From: Chloroflexota bacterium
GTDB lineage: Bacteria; Chloroflexota; UBA4733
Length of the DNA: 39,054 bases
Direction: 5' to 3'
Assembly (NCBI GenBank): GCA_023381555.1
Contig: JAMCRV010000013.1
Location: 1-39,054, forward strand
Part shown: positions 17,650-26,095 of the stretch, piece by piece
How the letters are laid out: each line of letters begins with the position of its first letter
Numbering within the stretch: position 1 is the stretch's first letter
Position numbers and translations under genes: made by a program
Notes under the pieces: generated by a model
Databases searched by the model: none
What the model was told of the DNA's origin: nothing
What the model saw: the letters and a program-made list of their open reading frames with translations, nothing else

Positions 17650-18795
17650 TCAAGCTTCTTGCAAAGCACGTTCATAAACTTCCTCGAGCCGGTCGATGAT
17701 GTGCGGCCACGTGAAGAGGCGGCTGATAGCCGCTGTCCCTCTCGCAGAGAGCAGTCCGGCCAGGCGCGAATCCCCTAACACTCTCCCAATCGCGTGTGCC
17801 AGCGCCGTCGCATCACCCGGCTTCACAAGCAAACCTCCACCTGTCGCCGCAACAACACTTCGCACTCCCGGAATGTCGCTAGCGACCACCGGCGTCCCAC
17901 TCGCGAGCGACTCCAACAGCACGACACCAAACGCTTCTCCGCGTGTCACCGACGGCAGAACCGTCACGTCAGCAGCTCGATAGAACACTGGGAGGTCCCT
18001 GTCCTCAACGCTATCTGCAAACGTCACACGCGCAGCGATATCAAGCTCCTGTGCCGCAGTGCGATACGCTGGCAGCAGGTTCCCTCGCCCGACGATGACG
18101 AGCCGGGTCTCGGGCTGTGCGAGAAGCCGGACCGCCTCCAAGAGCACCCGGACACCCTTGAAGAAATGAGCACAGTCGAGCGCCCCTACAAACAGAACGA
18201 TGCGCTCATAAGTGCTCCATCCGAGGGCGGCTCGCTGCTCGGCGCGGTCCCGCATGGGATGAAAGCGCTCGGTGTCGACTCCAAGTGGAAGAGGGATCAC
18301 ACGACTGCTCTGCCGCGATAGCATCGGTGCAAGCCGGCTAGATGCCGCGTAGTCTGCTGAGGTAGGCATGATAACTCTGGCTCTGTGGAGAATAGCTCGA
18401 CCCATGGTCGCGTGATGTGCCAGTACGATCACGTTGGTGATACCAGGCAAGGCAACGTCCTGGTGATAGGTGACGACGTACGGGATATGCCGCATCACTG
18501 CTCCCAACCAGGCACAATCCCCACCTCCGTAGAACGGGTAGTGAAGGTGGAGAAGGTCAGGCTTATCCATCCATAGCTGCTGGAGGATGAGTGCTGCATT
18601 CCCATAGACAAGCTGGGGGGCGAAGCGCACTACCCGCGGCGTCTCACACTCGATGACAGTATGACCAGAGTAAGCAACGGTGTAGACAGCGACGTCATGG
18701 CCACGATGCATGAGCACGGTAGCCTGCTCGCGACAAACCCTCCCAGTACCACCGTAGTAGGGCGGATATGTCGCCGTGACGTGCGCGATCTTCAA
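17650..18795 (-). CDS. GT4-type glycosyltransferase
   Basis: About 381 residues with the GT-B fold of family 4. The N-terminal acceptor domain has HVTATYPPYYGGTGR and an LLHLHYPFYGGGD stretch. The donor-nucleotide domain has IVLFVGALD, LVIVGRGNL and the EX7E motif EAFGVVLLESLASGTPVV. It is a retaining transferase, probably cytosolic and membrane-associated, adding a sugar to a lipid-linked or surface glycan. Start choice matters. ATG 18807 has no ribosome site, whereas TTG 18795 has GGAGG five bases upstream and overlaps the preceding stop as TTGA. The ribosome site itself lies in the ATG-initiated codons, so TTG is preferred. It is the last gene of the glycan operon. Confidence 0.91.
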   Translation of the reverse strand: MKIAHVTATYPPYYGGTGRVCREQATVLMHRGHDVAVYTVAYSGHTVIECETPRVVRFAPQLVYGNAALILQQLWMDKPDLLHLHYPFYGGGDCAWLGAVMRHIPYVVTYHQDVALPGITNVIVLAHHATMGRAILHRARVIMPTSADYAASSRLAPMLSRQSSRVIPLPLGVDTERFHPMRDRAEQRAALGWSTYERIVLFVGALDCAHFFKGVRVLLEAVRLLAQPETRLVIVGRGNLLPAYRTAAQELDIAARVTFADSVEDRDLPVFYRAADVTVLPSVTRGEAFGVVLLESLASGTPVVASDIPGVRSVVAATGGGLLVKPGDATALAHAIGRVLGDSRLAGLLSARGTAAISRLFTWPHIIDRLEEVYERALQEA

Positions 18796-19859
18796 GCTCG
18801 CCTCCATAGCGCCATCATCCGCGCCAGTACGTAGGGAATGGCAAAGAACGGTGTCAACATAACCTCGCCAGCAATACCGGCAGTCTTGCCCAGTTGCTGA
18901 CGCAGTAGCACGTGGGGAGAAAGAAGCCTGAGCAATGCCGCATCGCCCACAATTCGAGTGGCAGCAATCTGTGCCCTCTGTTCGAGCACGTGGTGCCGTA
19001 CTTGCCACACGTGCAGATAACTTCCAAGCTTGGCACGCAAGAATGTTGGACCCCGAAGAGCAGAATACACAAGAGCGCTAAGGTCTGCCAGTATCAAGCC
19101 GGGGAGTAGGGTGAACAGCAAACCCCGCGAATAGTGCTTGAAGAGCAGCTTCCAGCGGTTCGCTTCAAGCTCCCCCAGCTTGAAAGGGGTGAAATTCCAA
19201 CGATAGTCGTGCATCGCGATGGCATCCGCAACGCACCAGCACGTCCCACCTTGCTCAATAGCACGTAGTGAGAGATCGGTATCCTCAAGGTACATAAAGA
19301 AGCTCTTATCAAAGCCACCGAGTGCTTGGAAATCTGCTTTGCGGGCAGCAAAGGCGGCCCCTGATACTGCTGGGACGAGATGCCATCCAACGTCGCGTAA
19401 CGACCGGCCAAGCCCCCTGCAATAGGTCAAGAAGGCGTACGTCACGTGATTACCTTGGGTGTTGATGAGACCATTGGGCAAAAGGAGCGTTGGAGTCGCC
19501 AGTGAGAGAGGCGGCAGTGAGTCTAGAGCTCGTGCGAGCTTCTGCAGGCAGTCCGGCTGCACAACGACGTCAGGGTTGACAAAGAAGAGGAAATCTCCAG
19601 AGGCGCATTCGGCCCCCAGATTGTTCCCACCTCCGTAGCCCAGATTCTGACCTGATGACACCAGTTTGACCCGGGACCACTGGTTGGTGAGAGAAAGCAA
19701 GTCAAGATCGCCGCAATTGTCGACGACGATGATCTCGTCATCGCCGGTGAGTGCACGGTCCAGAGCCGCAAGGCACGCCTTAAGCTGTTCTAGGCTCCGC
19801 CAGAAGACAACAACAGCCGACCAGCGCCCTGTCACTCTCTCAGGGCTGACGAAGGTCAT
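18792..19859 (-). CDS. GT2 glycosyltransferase (rhamnosyltransferase-like)
   Basis: 355 residues. The GT-A domain starts SAVVVFWRSLEQLKACL, with the nucleotide-binding IIVVDNCGD, LGYGGGNNLG, the metal site FFVNPDVVVQPDC and the acceptor region GGFDKSFFMYLEDTDLSLR. These are marks of the WbbL/rhamnosyltransferase-like branch of GT2. The C-terminal 110 residues contain hydrophobic stretches (LLFTLLPGLILADLSALVY and VMLTPFFAIPYVLARMM) that probably anchor it to the membrane. It overlaps the upstream GT2 gene by 20 bases and the downstream GT4 gene by four. The exact sugar is not determinable. Confidence 0.9.
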   Translation of the reverse strand: MTFVSPERVTGRWSAVVVFWRSLEQLKACLAALDRALTGDDEIIVVDNCGDLDLLSLTNQWSRVKLVSSGQNLGYGGGNNLGAECASGDFLFFVNPDVVVQPDCLQKLARALDSLPPLSLATPTLLLPNGLINTQGNHVTYAFLTYCRGLGRSLRDVGWHLVPAVSGAAFAARKADFQALGGFDKSFFMYLEDTDLSLRAIEQGGTCWCVADAIAMHDYRWNFTPFKLGELEANRWKLLFKHYSRGLLFTLLPGLILADLSALVYSALRGPTFLRAKLGSYLHVWQVRHHVLEQRAQIAATRIVGDAALLRLLSPHVLLRQQLGKTAGIAGEVMLTPFFAIPYVLARMMALWRRA

Positions 19860-20784
19860 CGATCATCACCCTCAATGCGTGCAGAATGATGCCAACGAGG
19901 GCAAAGAATACCCCAACGATGATGAGCGCCATACTTAATATGGCAAAGCCAACCGCCAGCTGTTCGTTGAGTGCATAGGTGGCCGTGACCTTCACACCCA
20001 AGATCAAGCCGATGATGATGAGTGACGTACCGACCACGCCAAACAGGTAGAGCGGCCGGCGCCGCTCCAGTTGATCGAGGAGCGAGTGCACGATCTGAGT
20101 GCCGTGGCGCACCGGGCTCCGCTTCGCGGGTTCGGCATACACTACGTGAATGGGCACCTCAGTGACTCGTAGGCCCGCTTGATATGCAATGAACTGCATT
20201 TCAGACTCCACAGCGAAGTGTGTGCTCCGAAAGCGCATCTTCTTGATCGCCGCCCGCGAAAAGGCGCGGAAACCGCTCTGAGAGTCAGAAATGGCCACTC
20301 CCGAAGCGACATTGGTCAGCGTGGTGAGGGCATGCTGGCCGAACTGCCGATACGTAGGGATGCGACTCTGCACCCCAGAGAAACGAGTACCCACGACCAT
20401 GTCGGCTTCGTCCCGAAGCACAGGCCCGACGACCTGCGGAATGTCGGCTGGATTATGCTGGCCATCTCCGTCAATAAGTACTAAGCAATCGACTCCTGCT
20501 TCCTCCGCCCAGCGAAATGAGGTGGCGATGCCTGCAGCCTTTCCACGATTACGCTCATGGCGGATGACCGTCGCCCCTGCGGCTTCCGCCACTTCGGCCG
20601 TACGATCCCGAGAGCCATCATCCACAACGACCACGATGCCGGCCACTTTCTTAGCTTTCAGCACCACAGAGCCGATAAACCGATCCTCGTTGTACGAGGG
20701 AATCGCAACTGCCACCACGCCCCGTGGAGGCTCGCCTTCAGGTGACGAAGCGGCATCAGCAGATACAGACATTGTGTCGATCAC
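19840..20784 (-). CDS. GT2 polyprenyl-phosphate glycosyltransferase (dolichol-phosphate mannose synthase-like)
   Basis: 314 residues. The catalytic domain has VAIPSYNEDRFIG, VVVDDGSRDRT, LIDGDGQHNPADIP (metal-binding DxD region), VVGTRFSG and DSQSGFRAFSR, the set seen in dolichol/polyprenyl-phosphate mannose or glucose synthases. Two C-terminal membrane spans (about 240-262 and 275-300) place it at the membrane. It would charge a polyprenyl phosphate with one sugar, which a multi-span transferase such as the DUF2723 protein could then use outside. The GTG at 20784 has GGAGG five bases upstream and overlaps the DUF4012 stop as GTGA. Confidence 0.92.
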   Translation of the reverse strand: MIDTMSVSADAASSPEGEPPRGVVAVAIPSYNEDRFIGSVVLKAKKVAGIVVVVDDGSRDRTAEVAEAAGATVIRHERNRGKAAGIATSFRWAEEAGVDCLVLIDGDGQHNPADIPQVVGPVLRDEADMVVGTRFSGVQSRIPTYRQFGQHALTTLTNVASGVAISDSQSGFRAFSRAAIKKMRFRSTHFAVESEMQFIAYQAGLRVTEVPIHVVYAEPAKRSPVRHGTQIVHSLLDQLERRRPLYLFGVVGTSLIIIGLILGVKVTATYALNEQLAVGFAILSMALIIVGVFFALVGIILHALRVMIDDLRQP

Positions 20785-22784
20785 GAGTACCTCCAGTGCA
20801 ATGTCAGGTGCTCATCCGTGCGCAACCTAGTGTTCAATTGCCACACGCTTGGTGCAATTCGCTTCCAATCCGACGGGGGATTGACGAGGTGCAGCTGCGG
20901 TGCCAGATGCACGTCAACAGTGATAGGATTGGCAACAGTTCCAGGCTGCTTCTGAAGCGTGAGCGCATACTCATTGGTTGCAACCCTCGAAATGTCCGGC
21001 TGGTAGGCGAAGGTCAACGAGCGTGTCTGTCCGGGGTGGACGACGAGATAGGCAGTGAGCTGAGACTTGCCATCAGCGATAACGTAGCCAGGAGTGTCGT
21101 CACTGCCGGTGATCTGCTCCAGGTGAGTGTGTAGGGGAGTGAGCACCCGCACATACGTCGCGAAGATGCCTGTGCCGTTCTGCATGGTATTGGTGCGAAA
21201 GTTATACAACTCACTGTGGAGCTCCTTCCACACGCGTAGCGCACCGAGCTCATTGTAGAGGTTCTGATAGGTAATCGTCAGCGTGTCGCGGGTGACCTGG
21301 CCGTCGGGCCCAATTTCCACGGTGAGATGCTCGGATTCCTTCATCACCGCGGTCATCTTTCCGTATGACACCTGAGTATCCACTACCTCGACGCCATCTC
21401 CTGGTGACGACCATACTGAGCCATCCGCGTGGGCCGCTTTGGCAAAGGCTTCGAGTGATGGATTATTGAAATAGACTTGCAGGTGCTTTTCTTGAATCGA
21501 CGTGACCAAAGCAGCACCGAGCTTGGTGAGGTTAACATTGGCCGGTTGCTCGAGCTTGGCAACCACGGCCCGAACCAGCGCTGAGAGAAAGTCGGTCTTG
21601 TCCATCTCACGCTGCGACGTGATCGAGCCCGACGCGTTGATGTTCTTCCAAAGCTCTGCCAGCAGATTGTCAGCAGAGATCGTCTCAGCATACTGTGGCA
21701 CGTACACGGGGCCGATCGCTCGAAGCAGATCCTGAACGGCGTAGGTGTCCACTGCGATCACGCCGTTGACCTGGACGTGTTGATCTCGTTCAAAGAACTG
21801 TTCCTCGAGCTTGGCTGAGGTAGGAAAGTTTGGCGACCAGTTGGCATCACGGAGGTACCAGGCCGCGATCCCCATGTAGTGCTCGAGCGGGAAGGGCGGC
21901 GTAAGGTGCGGCTGACTCGGTGTCTCGAAGTCGAGAACCCCCCTATAATCGAGCTTGGTGATCTGAGCATTCGAGACATTTACCAGCCCCATACCACCAA
22001 CGAACCCGCCCGTCGCCCGCAGCTCGAACGGATCTTGCCCAAGAACTAGATAGCTCTGACTGTGGTCCATACCAAGTGCTGTCTGGGCGGCGTGAGGCAG
22101 TAGAAGTATCAACGATGTCGCCTGGTCGAGCTCGTTCAACACTGCGTCCTCCTTGGCAATCAGTACGTTCAGCCTTGAAGAGATCGCTGAAAGTTGAGGT
22201 GAGAATCGCTTGCGCTGAGCTACCGCACACGAAAACTGGTCTCGCGCTTGCTTGATCCGATTTTCCTCGTGTTGAAGCACGAACGCTGCATCGTGGAGTG
22301 TTTGCAGCGGTGGCTGACTCTTCGCGATTGCGGAGAGCGATGCGAATACATCAGATACATCAGCAGCACTCGCGGTCAGGCATGCTGTGCCCTGGAGCAA
22401 CGGAGAAGCGCTCTGGAATAGCGGACCCCAGTGAGGTAGGTGCCCCAGAGCGGCAAGGATCGGAGACCACAGTGGCAGCGGGACGACCGCTCGACTCAGG
22501 TCGCTCGTCGCGGATTGGAGCTGGCTGTCAAGGTCTTGCAGCTTTACGGGCTGTTGCAGCAGGAGAGTAGGACTGGCATCAGCAGCTACTCGTCGAAGTG
22601 CAGAAGTCCCACGCCACGTTTCGATTCCTAGGAATACACCAGAGAGCACGTACAGCAAGAGCAGAACGCCAACGCAAGAAGCGAGAACTCGTAGGATGCG
22701 GCGTCGAAGAGCACGCCGTGACACGCGTCGCTGGGCCGCTTCGACCTGCTGACGTAACTGTGCGCGCTGTTCCTCAGTGAGCAT
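20781..22784 (-). CDS. DUF4012 protein (exported, membrane-anchored, uncharacterised)
   Basis: 667 residues. A basic cytoplasmic start (QRRVSRRALRRRILR) precedes one membrane span at about 29-52, and the rest is predicted extracytoplasmic. The DUF4012 hallmark is SYLVLGQDPFELRATGGFVGG near residues 245-262. Other visible features are a mainly helical region at 75-240 and a C-terminal beta-rich part after about 450 (DTLTITYQNLYNEL). Proteins of this family usually lie with glycosyltransferases in Gram-positive and Chloroflexota genomes, as here, and have no established biochemical role to my knowledge. ATG 22784 has GAGG seven bases upstream and lies inside the DUF2723 coding end (11-base overlap). 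Confidence 0.88.
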   Translation of the reverse strand: MLTEEQRAQLRQQVEAAQRRVSRRALRRRILRVLASCVGVLLLLYVLSGVFLGIETWRGTSALRRVAADASPTLLLQQPVKLQDLDSQLQSATSDLSRAVVPLPLWSPILAALGHLPHWGPLFQSASPLLQGTACLTASAADVSDVFASLSAIAKSQPPLQTLHDAAFVLQHEENRIKQARDQFSCAVAQRKRFSPQLSAISSRLNVLIAKEDAVLNELDQATSLILLLPHAAQTALGMDHSQSYLVLGQDPFELRATGGFVGGMGLVNVSNAQITKLDYRGVLDFETPSQPHLTPPFPLEHYMGIAAWYLRDANWSPNFPTSAKLEEQFFERDQHVQVNGVIAVDTYAVQDLLRAIGPVYVPQYAETISADNLLAELWKNINASGSITSQREMDKTDFLSALVRAVVAKLEQPANVNLTKLGAALVTSIQEKHLQVYFNNPSLEAFAKAAHADGSVWSSPGDGVEVVDTQVSYGKMTAVMKESEHLTVEIGPDGQVTRDTLTITYQNLYNELGALRVWKELHSELYNFRTNTMQNGTGIFATYVRVLTPLHTHLEQITGSDDTPGYVIADGKSQLTAYLVVHPGQTRSLTFAYQPDISRVATNEYALTLQKQPGTVANPITVDVHLAPQLHLVNPPSDWKRIAPSVWQLNTRLRTDEHLTLHWRYS

Positions 22785-24138
22785 CGTAACGCCTCACTGC
22801 CAGTTCATAAGCCATAAGGGTCTTTTGGTACCAAGGAAATGCTTGCAGTCGAGTGTCTACGACACGCACGTCTGGGCGAAGCCCCAAGACGAGCTGAGCG
22901 TACCACAAGGCGAATGTCTCTTGGTCCGTTGACGACTGAATGATCGCTCCTGGAGGAGTAGCGGCAAGCAGCTGCCGCACCCATCTGACCTCCTCGGTGT
23001 CTCCGCGCAGCGAGCTGACGTGCACTCCGATCGCCAGACTCCCAACCAAACCAATAGCAATGGCACCACTCCAGATGAATGCCCTGACTCGCCCCCGCTC
23101 CAATCCAGCGACGAGTTGAGCTATCCCCAACCCTGCACAGAGGCTAAGAAACACGACCAAAGGTAATTGATAGTGCTCCACGCCGGCAGCAGCGTAGAAA
23201 GCGGGCAAGGCGATGTAGAGTGGAATGAGGGCAAACCAGGGGCGAAGACGCAAGTCCTTCCAGGTTCCGGCCAGTCCCACGAGCGCCAATGGCCAGCCCA
23301 ACCACGAGAACTGGATTACGAGGTCGTGAATGGAAGCGACAAGGCGCGACAGTGCTAGGGGAACGTCGGACACTAGCAGAAGGTAACGATATTGTGCTCC
23401 CGTCACCGTCCGCCACAGCGCTGAGAGAGTCTCGGGATCTCCCCAGTTCAGTGGTGGATGCGCCCGCGCCCGCAGAACCAAGACGGCGTAGAGCGCGGCA
23501 CCCGGAAGGACAAACGCGAGCGACGCCACCTGAGAGATCCGTGGAAGCTGGTTGCGCCACAACCCGATAAGTGCAGTCGGAATCCCGGTCACATGATTGG
23601 CCATAGTCAGCCCGAGAAGGAGTGTGCTCCAACCAGTGACCGCCTCGTTGATGGCAACAGTGACGACCAGAGACATGAGGAGGGTGTGGAGGGCATAGGT
23701 CTCGGTCACAACAGCAACATTCCACAGTCCTGTTGATGTTCCCAAGGTCAGTCCAGCAACCACCCCTCCGACGAGAGCGACTGTCTGCCCGCCGCTGGCG
23801 CGTAAGAATGCTGCTGTACCAAACGTGACCGTCCCACAGGAGAGAGCTGCTGCAAGGGCGGAAAGCAGCGCCAGGCGTCCTGCTGGATCTCCGACCAGTG
23901 GCAATCTCAGAAATCCCACTGCGAGGAGAAGCCAGAGAGGATACCCTGTGGGATGGGGAACACCAAAGACGAAAGCCGCAGCCGCGAGCTCGGCGCTATC
24001 CGTAGAGTCGTGCTGCCAGGTCACTGTGGGAGCGGCGGTCAAGGCATAGACAATAAAGAAGAGCAGCGTGACAACGGCGCTACTGGCGAGCGTCTGAGCC
24101 CGTGGAGATCGGAACATAAGCCTTGTCTGACTCACCAC
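22774..24138 (-). CDS. DUF2723 membrane protein (GT-C-like glycosyltransferase candidate)
   Basis: About 454 residues with roughly ten membrane spans. The first extracytoplasmic loop carries the family hallmark DSTDSAELAAAAFVFGVPHPTGYPLW, quoted here in parts: DSAELAAAAF and HPTGYPLW. Acidic residues in this loop are where GT-C enzymes, including protein O-mannosyltransferases, bind the lipid-phosphate sugar donor; DUF2723 is related to eukaryotic TMEM260. The role is therefore sugar transfer at the outer face, by inference. GTG 24138 is preferred because AAGG lies seven bases upstream; ATG 24168 has no ribosome site. It is the first gene of the five-gene glycan operon and is divergent from the Nudix gene. 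Confidence 0.88.
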   Translation of the reverse strand: MVSQTRLMFRSPRAQTLASSAVVTLLFFIVYALTAAPTVTWQHDSTDSAELAAAAFVFGVPHPTGYPLWLLLAVGFLRLPLVGDPAGRLALLSALAAALSCGTVTFGTAAFLRASGGQTVALVGGVVAGLTLGTSTGLWNVAVVTETYALHTLLMSLVVTVAINEAVTGWSTLLLGLTMANHVTGIPTALIGLWRNQLPRISQVASLAFVLPGAALYAVLVLRARAHPPLNWGDPETLSALWRTVTGAQYRYLLLVSDVPLALSRLVASIHDLVIQFSWLGWPLALVGLAGTWKDLRLRPWFALIPLYIALPAFYAAAGVEHYQLPLVVFLSLCAGLGIAQLVAGLERGRVRAFIWSGAIAIGLVGSLAIGVHVSSLRGDTEEVRWVRQLLAATPPGAIIQSSTDQETFALWYAQLVLGLRPDVRVVDTRLQAFPWYQKTLMAYELAVRRYDAH

Positions 24139-24196
24139 GTACTCACCTTCGCAGCTCCAAATCAGCATGGTACGTTAGCGTCGGAGCAAACGCTGT

Positions 24197-24772
24197 GTGC
24201 GAGAGACAGCAGCCAGTGAGGAACATGAGAACGTGACTCGCCGCACACCGTCAGATGTCCACGATCCAGGAAGGCCTTTCTTCTGCGCCAAATGCGCCTC
24301 GCCGCTCCGGATGATGAACAGGGGAGGTCGGGAGCGCCCCATCTGCCCGCTCTGTGGTTGGACCTACTATGCGAAGAATGCCACAGGTGCTGCAGTGGCT
24401 ATCACTGAGCAAGGAAGACTGCTTTTGGTGCAGCGCAAGTATCCGCCCTTCGCTGGTAGCTGGACGCTCCCTGCCGGTTACGTCGAATATGGCGACTCGG
24501 CCTGTGACACAGCGGTGCGGGAAGCGCGTGAAGAGTGCGGGCTCGAGGTTCAGCTCGATGGGTTAGCCGGCGTGTACTTTGGAGCCGACGACCCTAGGGA
24601 TGCTGCCCATCTCATCGTCTACGCGGCCCACATCGTCGGTGGCGGACTCCGCCCGGATGACGATGCCGCGCAAGTAGAGTTCTTCTCACCCAATGCTCTC
24701 CCGGAAGAAATCGCATTTGAGGGACAGCGCGCAGCAATCCGCGATTGGAAGCAGAATCACTCCACGTGCTGA
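24197..24772 (+). CDS. Nudix hydrolase with N-terminal zinc ribbon
   Basis: 191 residues. A zinc ribbon is formed by C30, C33, C50 and C53 (CAKC...CPLC), followed by the Nudix domain. The Nudix box begins at G94 and reads GYVEYGDSACDTAVREAREE and CGL; the first Glu is replaced by Asp100, while the REAREEC core that binds metal is intact. The architecture resembles the ADP-ribose/NADH pyrophosphatase group (NudC-like ribbon). Likely job: cleaning up nucleoside diphosphate derivatives. GTG 24197 has GGAG ten bases upstream; GTG 24233 is an alternative start that keeps the ribbon. It is a lone plus-strand gene between minus-strand operons. Confidence 0.92.
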   Translation: MRETAASEEHENVTRRTPSDVHDPGRPFFCAKCASPLRMMNRGGRERPICPLCGWTYYAKNATGAAVAITEQGRLLLVQRKYPPFAGSWTLPAGYVEYGDSACDTAVREAREECGLEVQLDGLAGVYFGADDPRDAAHLIVYAAHIVGGGLRPDDDAAQVEFFSPNALPEEIAFEGQRAAIRDWKQNHSTC

Positions 24773-24787
24773 GAAGAGGCGCACCGG

Positions 24788-25315
24788 CTACCCGCCCGTG
24801 GTCGAACCGGCAGCTGCGTCCATCTCCTCTGGAGCGGAGCCATCATCGGGAAACTGCCGGCGCAGCTCATCTTCTAGAGCACGCGGGACCTTGAGGAAGA
24901 GCGATTCGGCGCGCGCGTAGACAGTTCCCTGCTCGTCGGTAATGATCGCCCGCAGTTTCTTTGCGTGTCCGCGGTCTTCCACAAGCTCGGCGGTCGCGCG
25001 CAGTAGCCGGTGTATGGGCACAGGTCGATGGTATCTCACCTCGAGCTTACCGGTGACTGCAAAATCATCATGACCGTAGAGCTCCCAGGCCATGACTTCG
25101 TCAAGTACTGTCGCAACAAGCCCACCGTGGACGACTCCACCGAATCCCTGCCAAGACTCGTCTGCTTCAAAGTCGATGAACGTTTTCTCGTCTTGATGCT
25201 GGACGCGAAGCTGGAGGCCGCGAGGATTCACTGGCCCGCACGCGAAGCACGCATTGTTGCGAATTGTGCGCGGAGTCCGCCCTACCCACACCCGGTTCGC
25301 AGGAGACATGCTCAT
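24788..25315 (-). CDS. PaaI-like hotdog-fold thioesterase
   Basis: 175 residues with an N-terminal Cys pair (NNACFACGPVNPRGLQL), as in many actinobacterial and Chloroflexota hotdog proteins, and the central helix motif VVHGGLVATVLDEVMAW, which carries the HGG signature of PaaI thioesterases. VTGKLEVRYHRPVP completes the hotdog. It probably hydrolyses acyl-CoA or acyl-ACP. The gene overlaps fabG by ATGA (25312-25315), so it may act on the product of that reductase or on fatty-acyl intermediates. The last 35 residues are acidic, Pro/Ala/Gly-rich and probably disordered. Confidence 0.88.
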   Translation of the reverse strand: MSMSPANRVWVGRTPRTIRNNACFACGPVNPRGLQLRVQHQDEKTFIDFEADESWQGFGGVVHGGLVATVLDEVMAWELYGHDDFAVTGKLEVRYHRPVPIHRLLRATAELVEDRGHAKKLRAIITDEQGTVYARAESLFLKVPRALEDELRRQFPDDGSAPEEMDAAAGSTTGG

Positions 25316-26067
25316 CCCATCACCATTCCACCATCGACGCGCAGCACCTGTCCTGTGATGTACGAGGCCCGGCTGGAAGCCAAGAAGGCGACCGCCTCAG
25401 CCACATCTTCTACTGAGCCAAAGCGATTGAGGGGGATGAACTGGCGCAGATGCGCCACTTGCTCCTCCTTTAGTTGGGCAGTCATAGCAGTCGTAATGAA
25501 GCCGGGAGCCACAGCATTGACCGTAATGTTTCTACTTGCCAGCTCACGGGCGAGGGCCATCGTCAGACCGATCATGCCCGCCTTTGCTGCACTGTAGTTC
25601 GCCTGTCCAGCGTTCCCCATCACGCCACTCACCGAGGAGATGTTGATGATACGACCACCGGTGCGGAGCATCGGGCGGACAACGGCCTTTGAGCAGAGAA
25701 ATGCGCTCTTAAGGTTCGTGGTGAGGACCGCATCCCAAGAGGCATCATCCATTCTCATCACCAGGTTGTCTCTCGTGATTCCCGCATTGTTCACAAGCAC
25801 GTCAATGCGGTTGAACAGGGCTAACAGCTCTCGTACTAGCCTGTCCGCTACTCCAGGTGCACCAACGTCTCCTTGGAGCAGCACAGCCTTTCCACCCGCG
25901 GCCTCGATCGTGTGCACTGTCTCCTCAGCAGCCTTGGTGTTGGACAGATAGCTAACGCCGACCGTCGCGCCACCGCTTGCCAGCCGGACAGCGACAGCGC
26001 GCCCTATGCCTCGGGACGCGCCAGTGACCAAGGCAACGTAGCTGGCAAACTCGTTGTCGTTACTCAT
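25312..26067 (-). CDS. fabG: 3-oxoacyl-[ACP] reductase, short-chain dehydrogenase family
   Basis: Reduces 3-oxoacyl-ACP with NADPH in fatty-acid elongation. The 251-residue product has the Rossmann glycine motif GASRGIG (17-23), NNAG, the catalytic set in NISSVSGVMGNAGQANYSAAKAG (Ser, then Tyr-x-x-x-Lys; quoted in parts as ISSVSG and YSAAKAG), and a C-terminal TGQVLRVDGGMVMG typical of FabG. Other SDR substrates cannot be excluded since no other fab gene is nearby. The ATG at 26067 has GGGAGA upstream. It lies 28 bases after hisB and overlaps the thioesterase gene. Confidence 0.9.
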   Translation of the reverse strand: MSNDNEFASYVALVTGASRGIGRAVAVRLASGGATVGVSYLSNTKAAEETVHTIEAAGGKAVLLQGDVGAPGVADRLVRELLALFNRIDVLVNNAGITRDNLVMRMDDASWDAVLTTNLKSAFLCSKAVVRPMLRTGGRIINISSVSGVMGNAGQANYSAAKAGMIGLTMALARELASRNITVNAVAPGFITTAMTAQLKEEQVAHLRQFIPLNRFGSVEDVAEAVAFLASSRASYITGQVLRVDGGMVMG

Positions 26068-26095
26068 CTCTTCTCCCTGAAAATACGCGTCCGTG

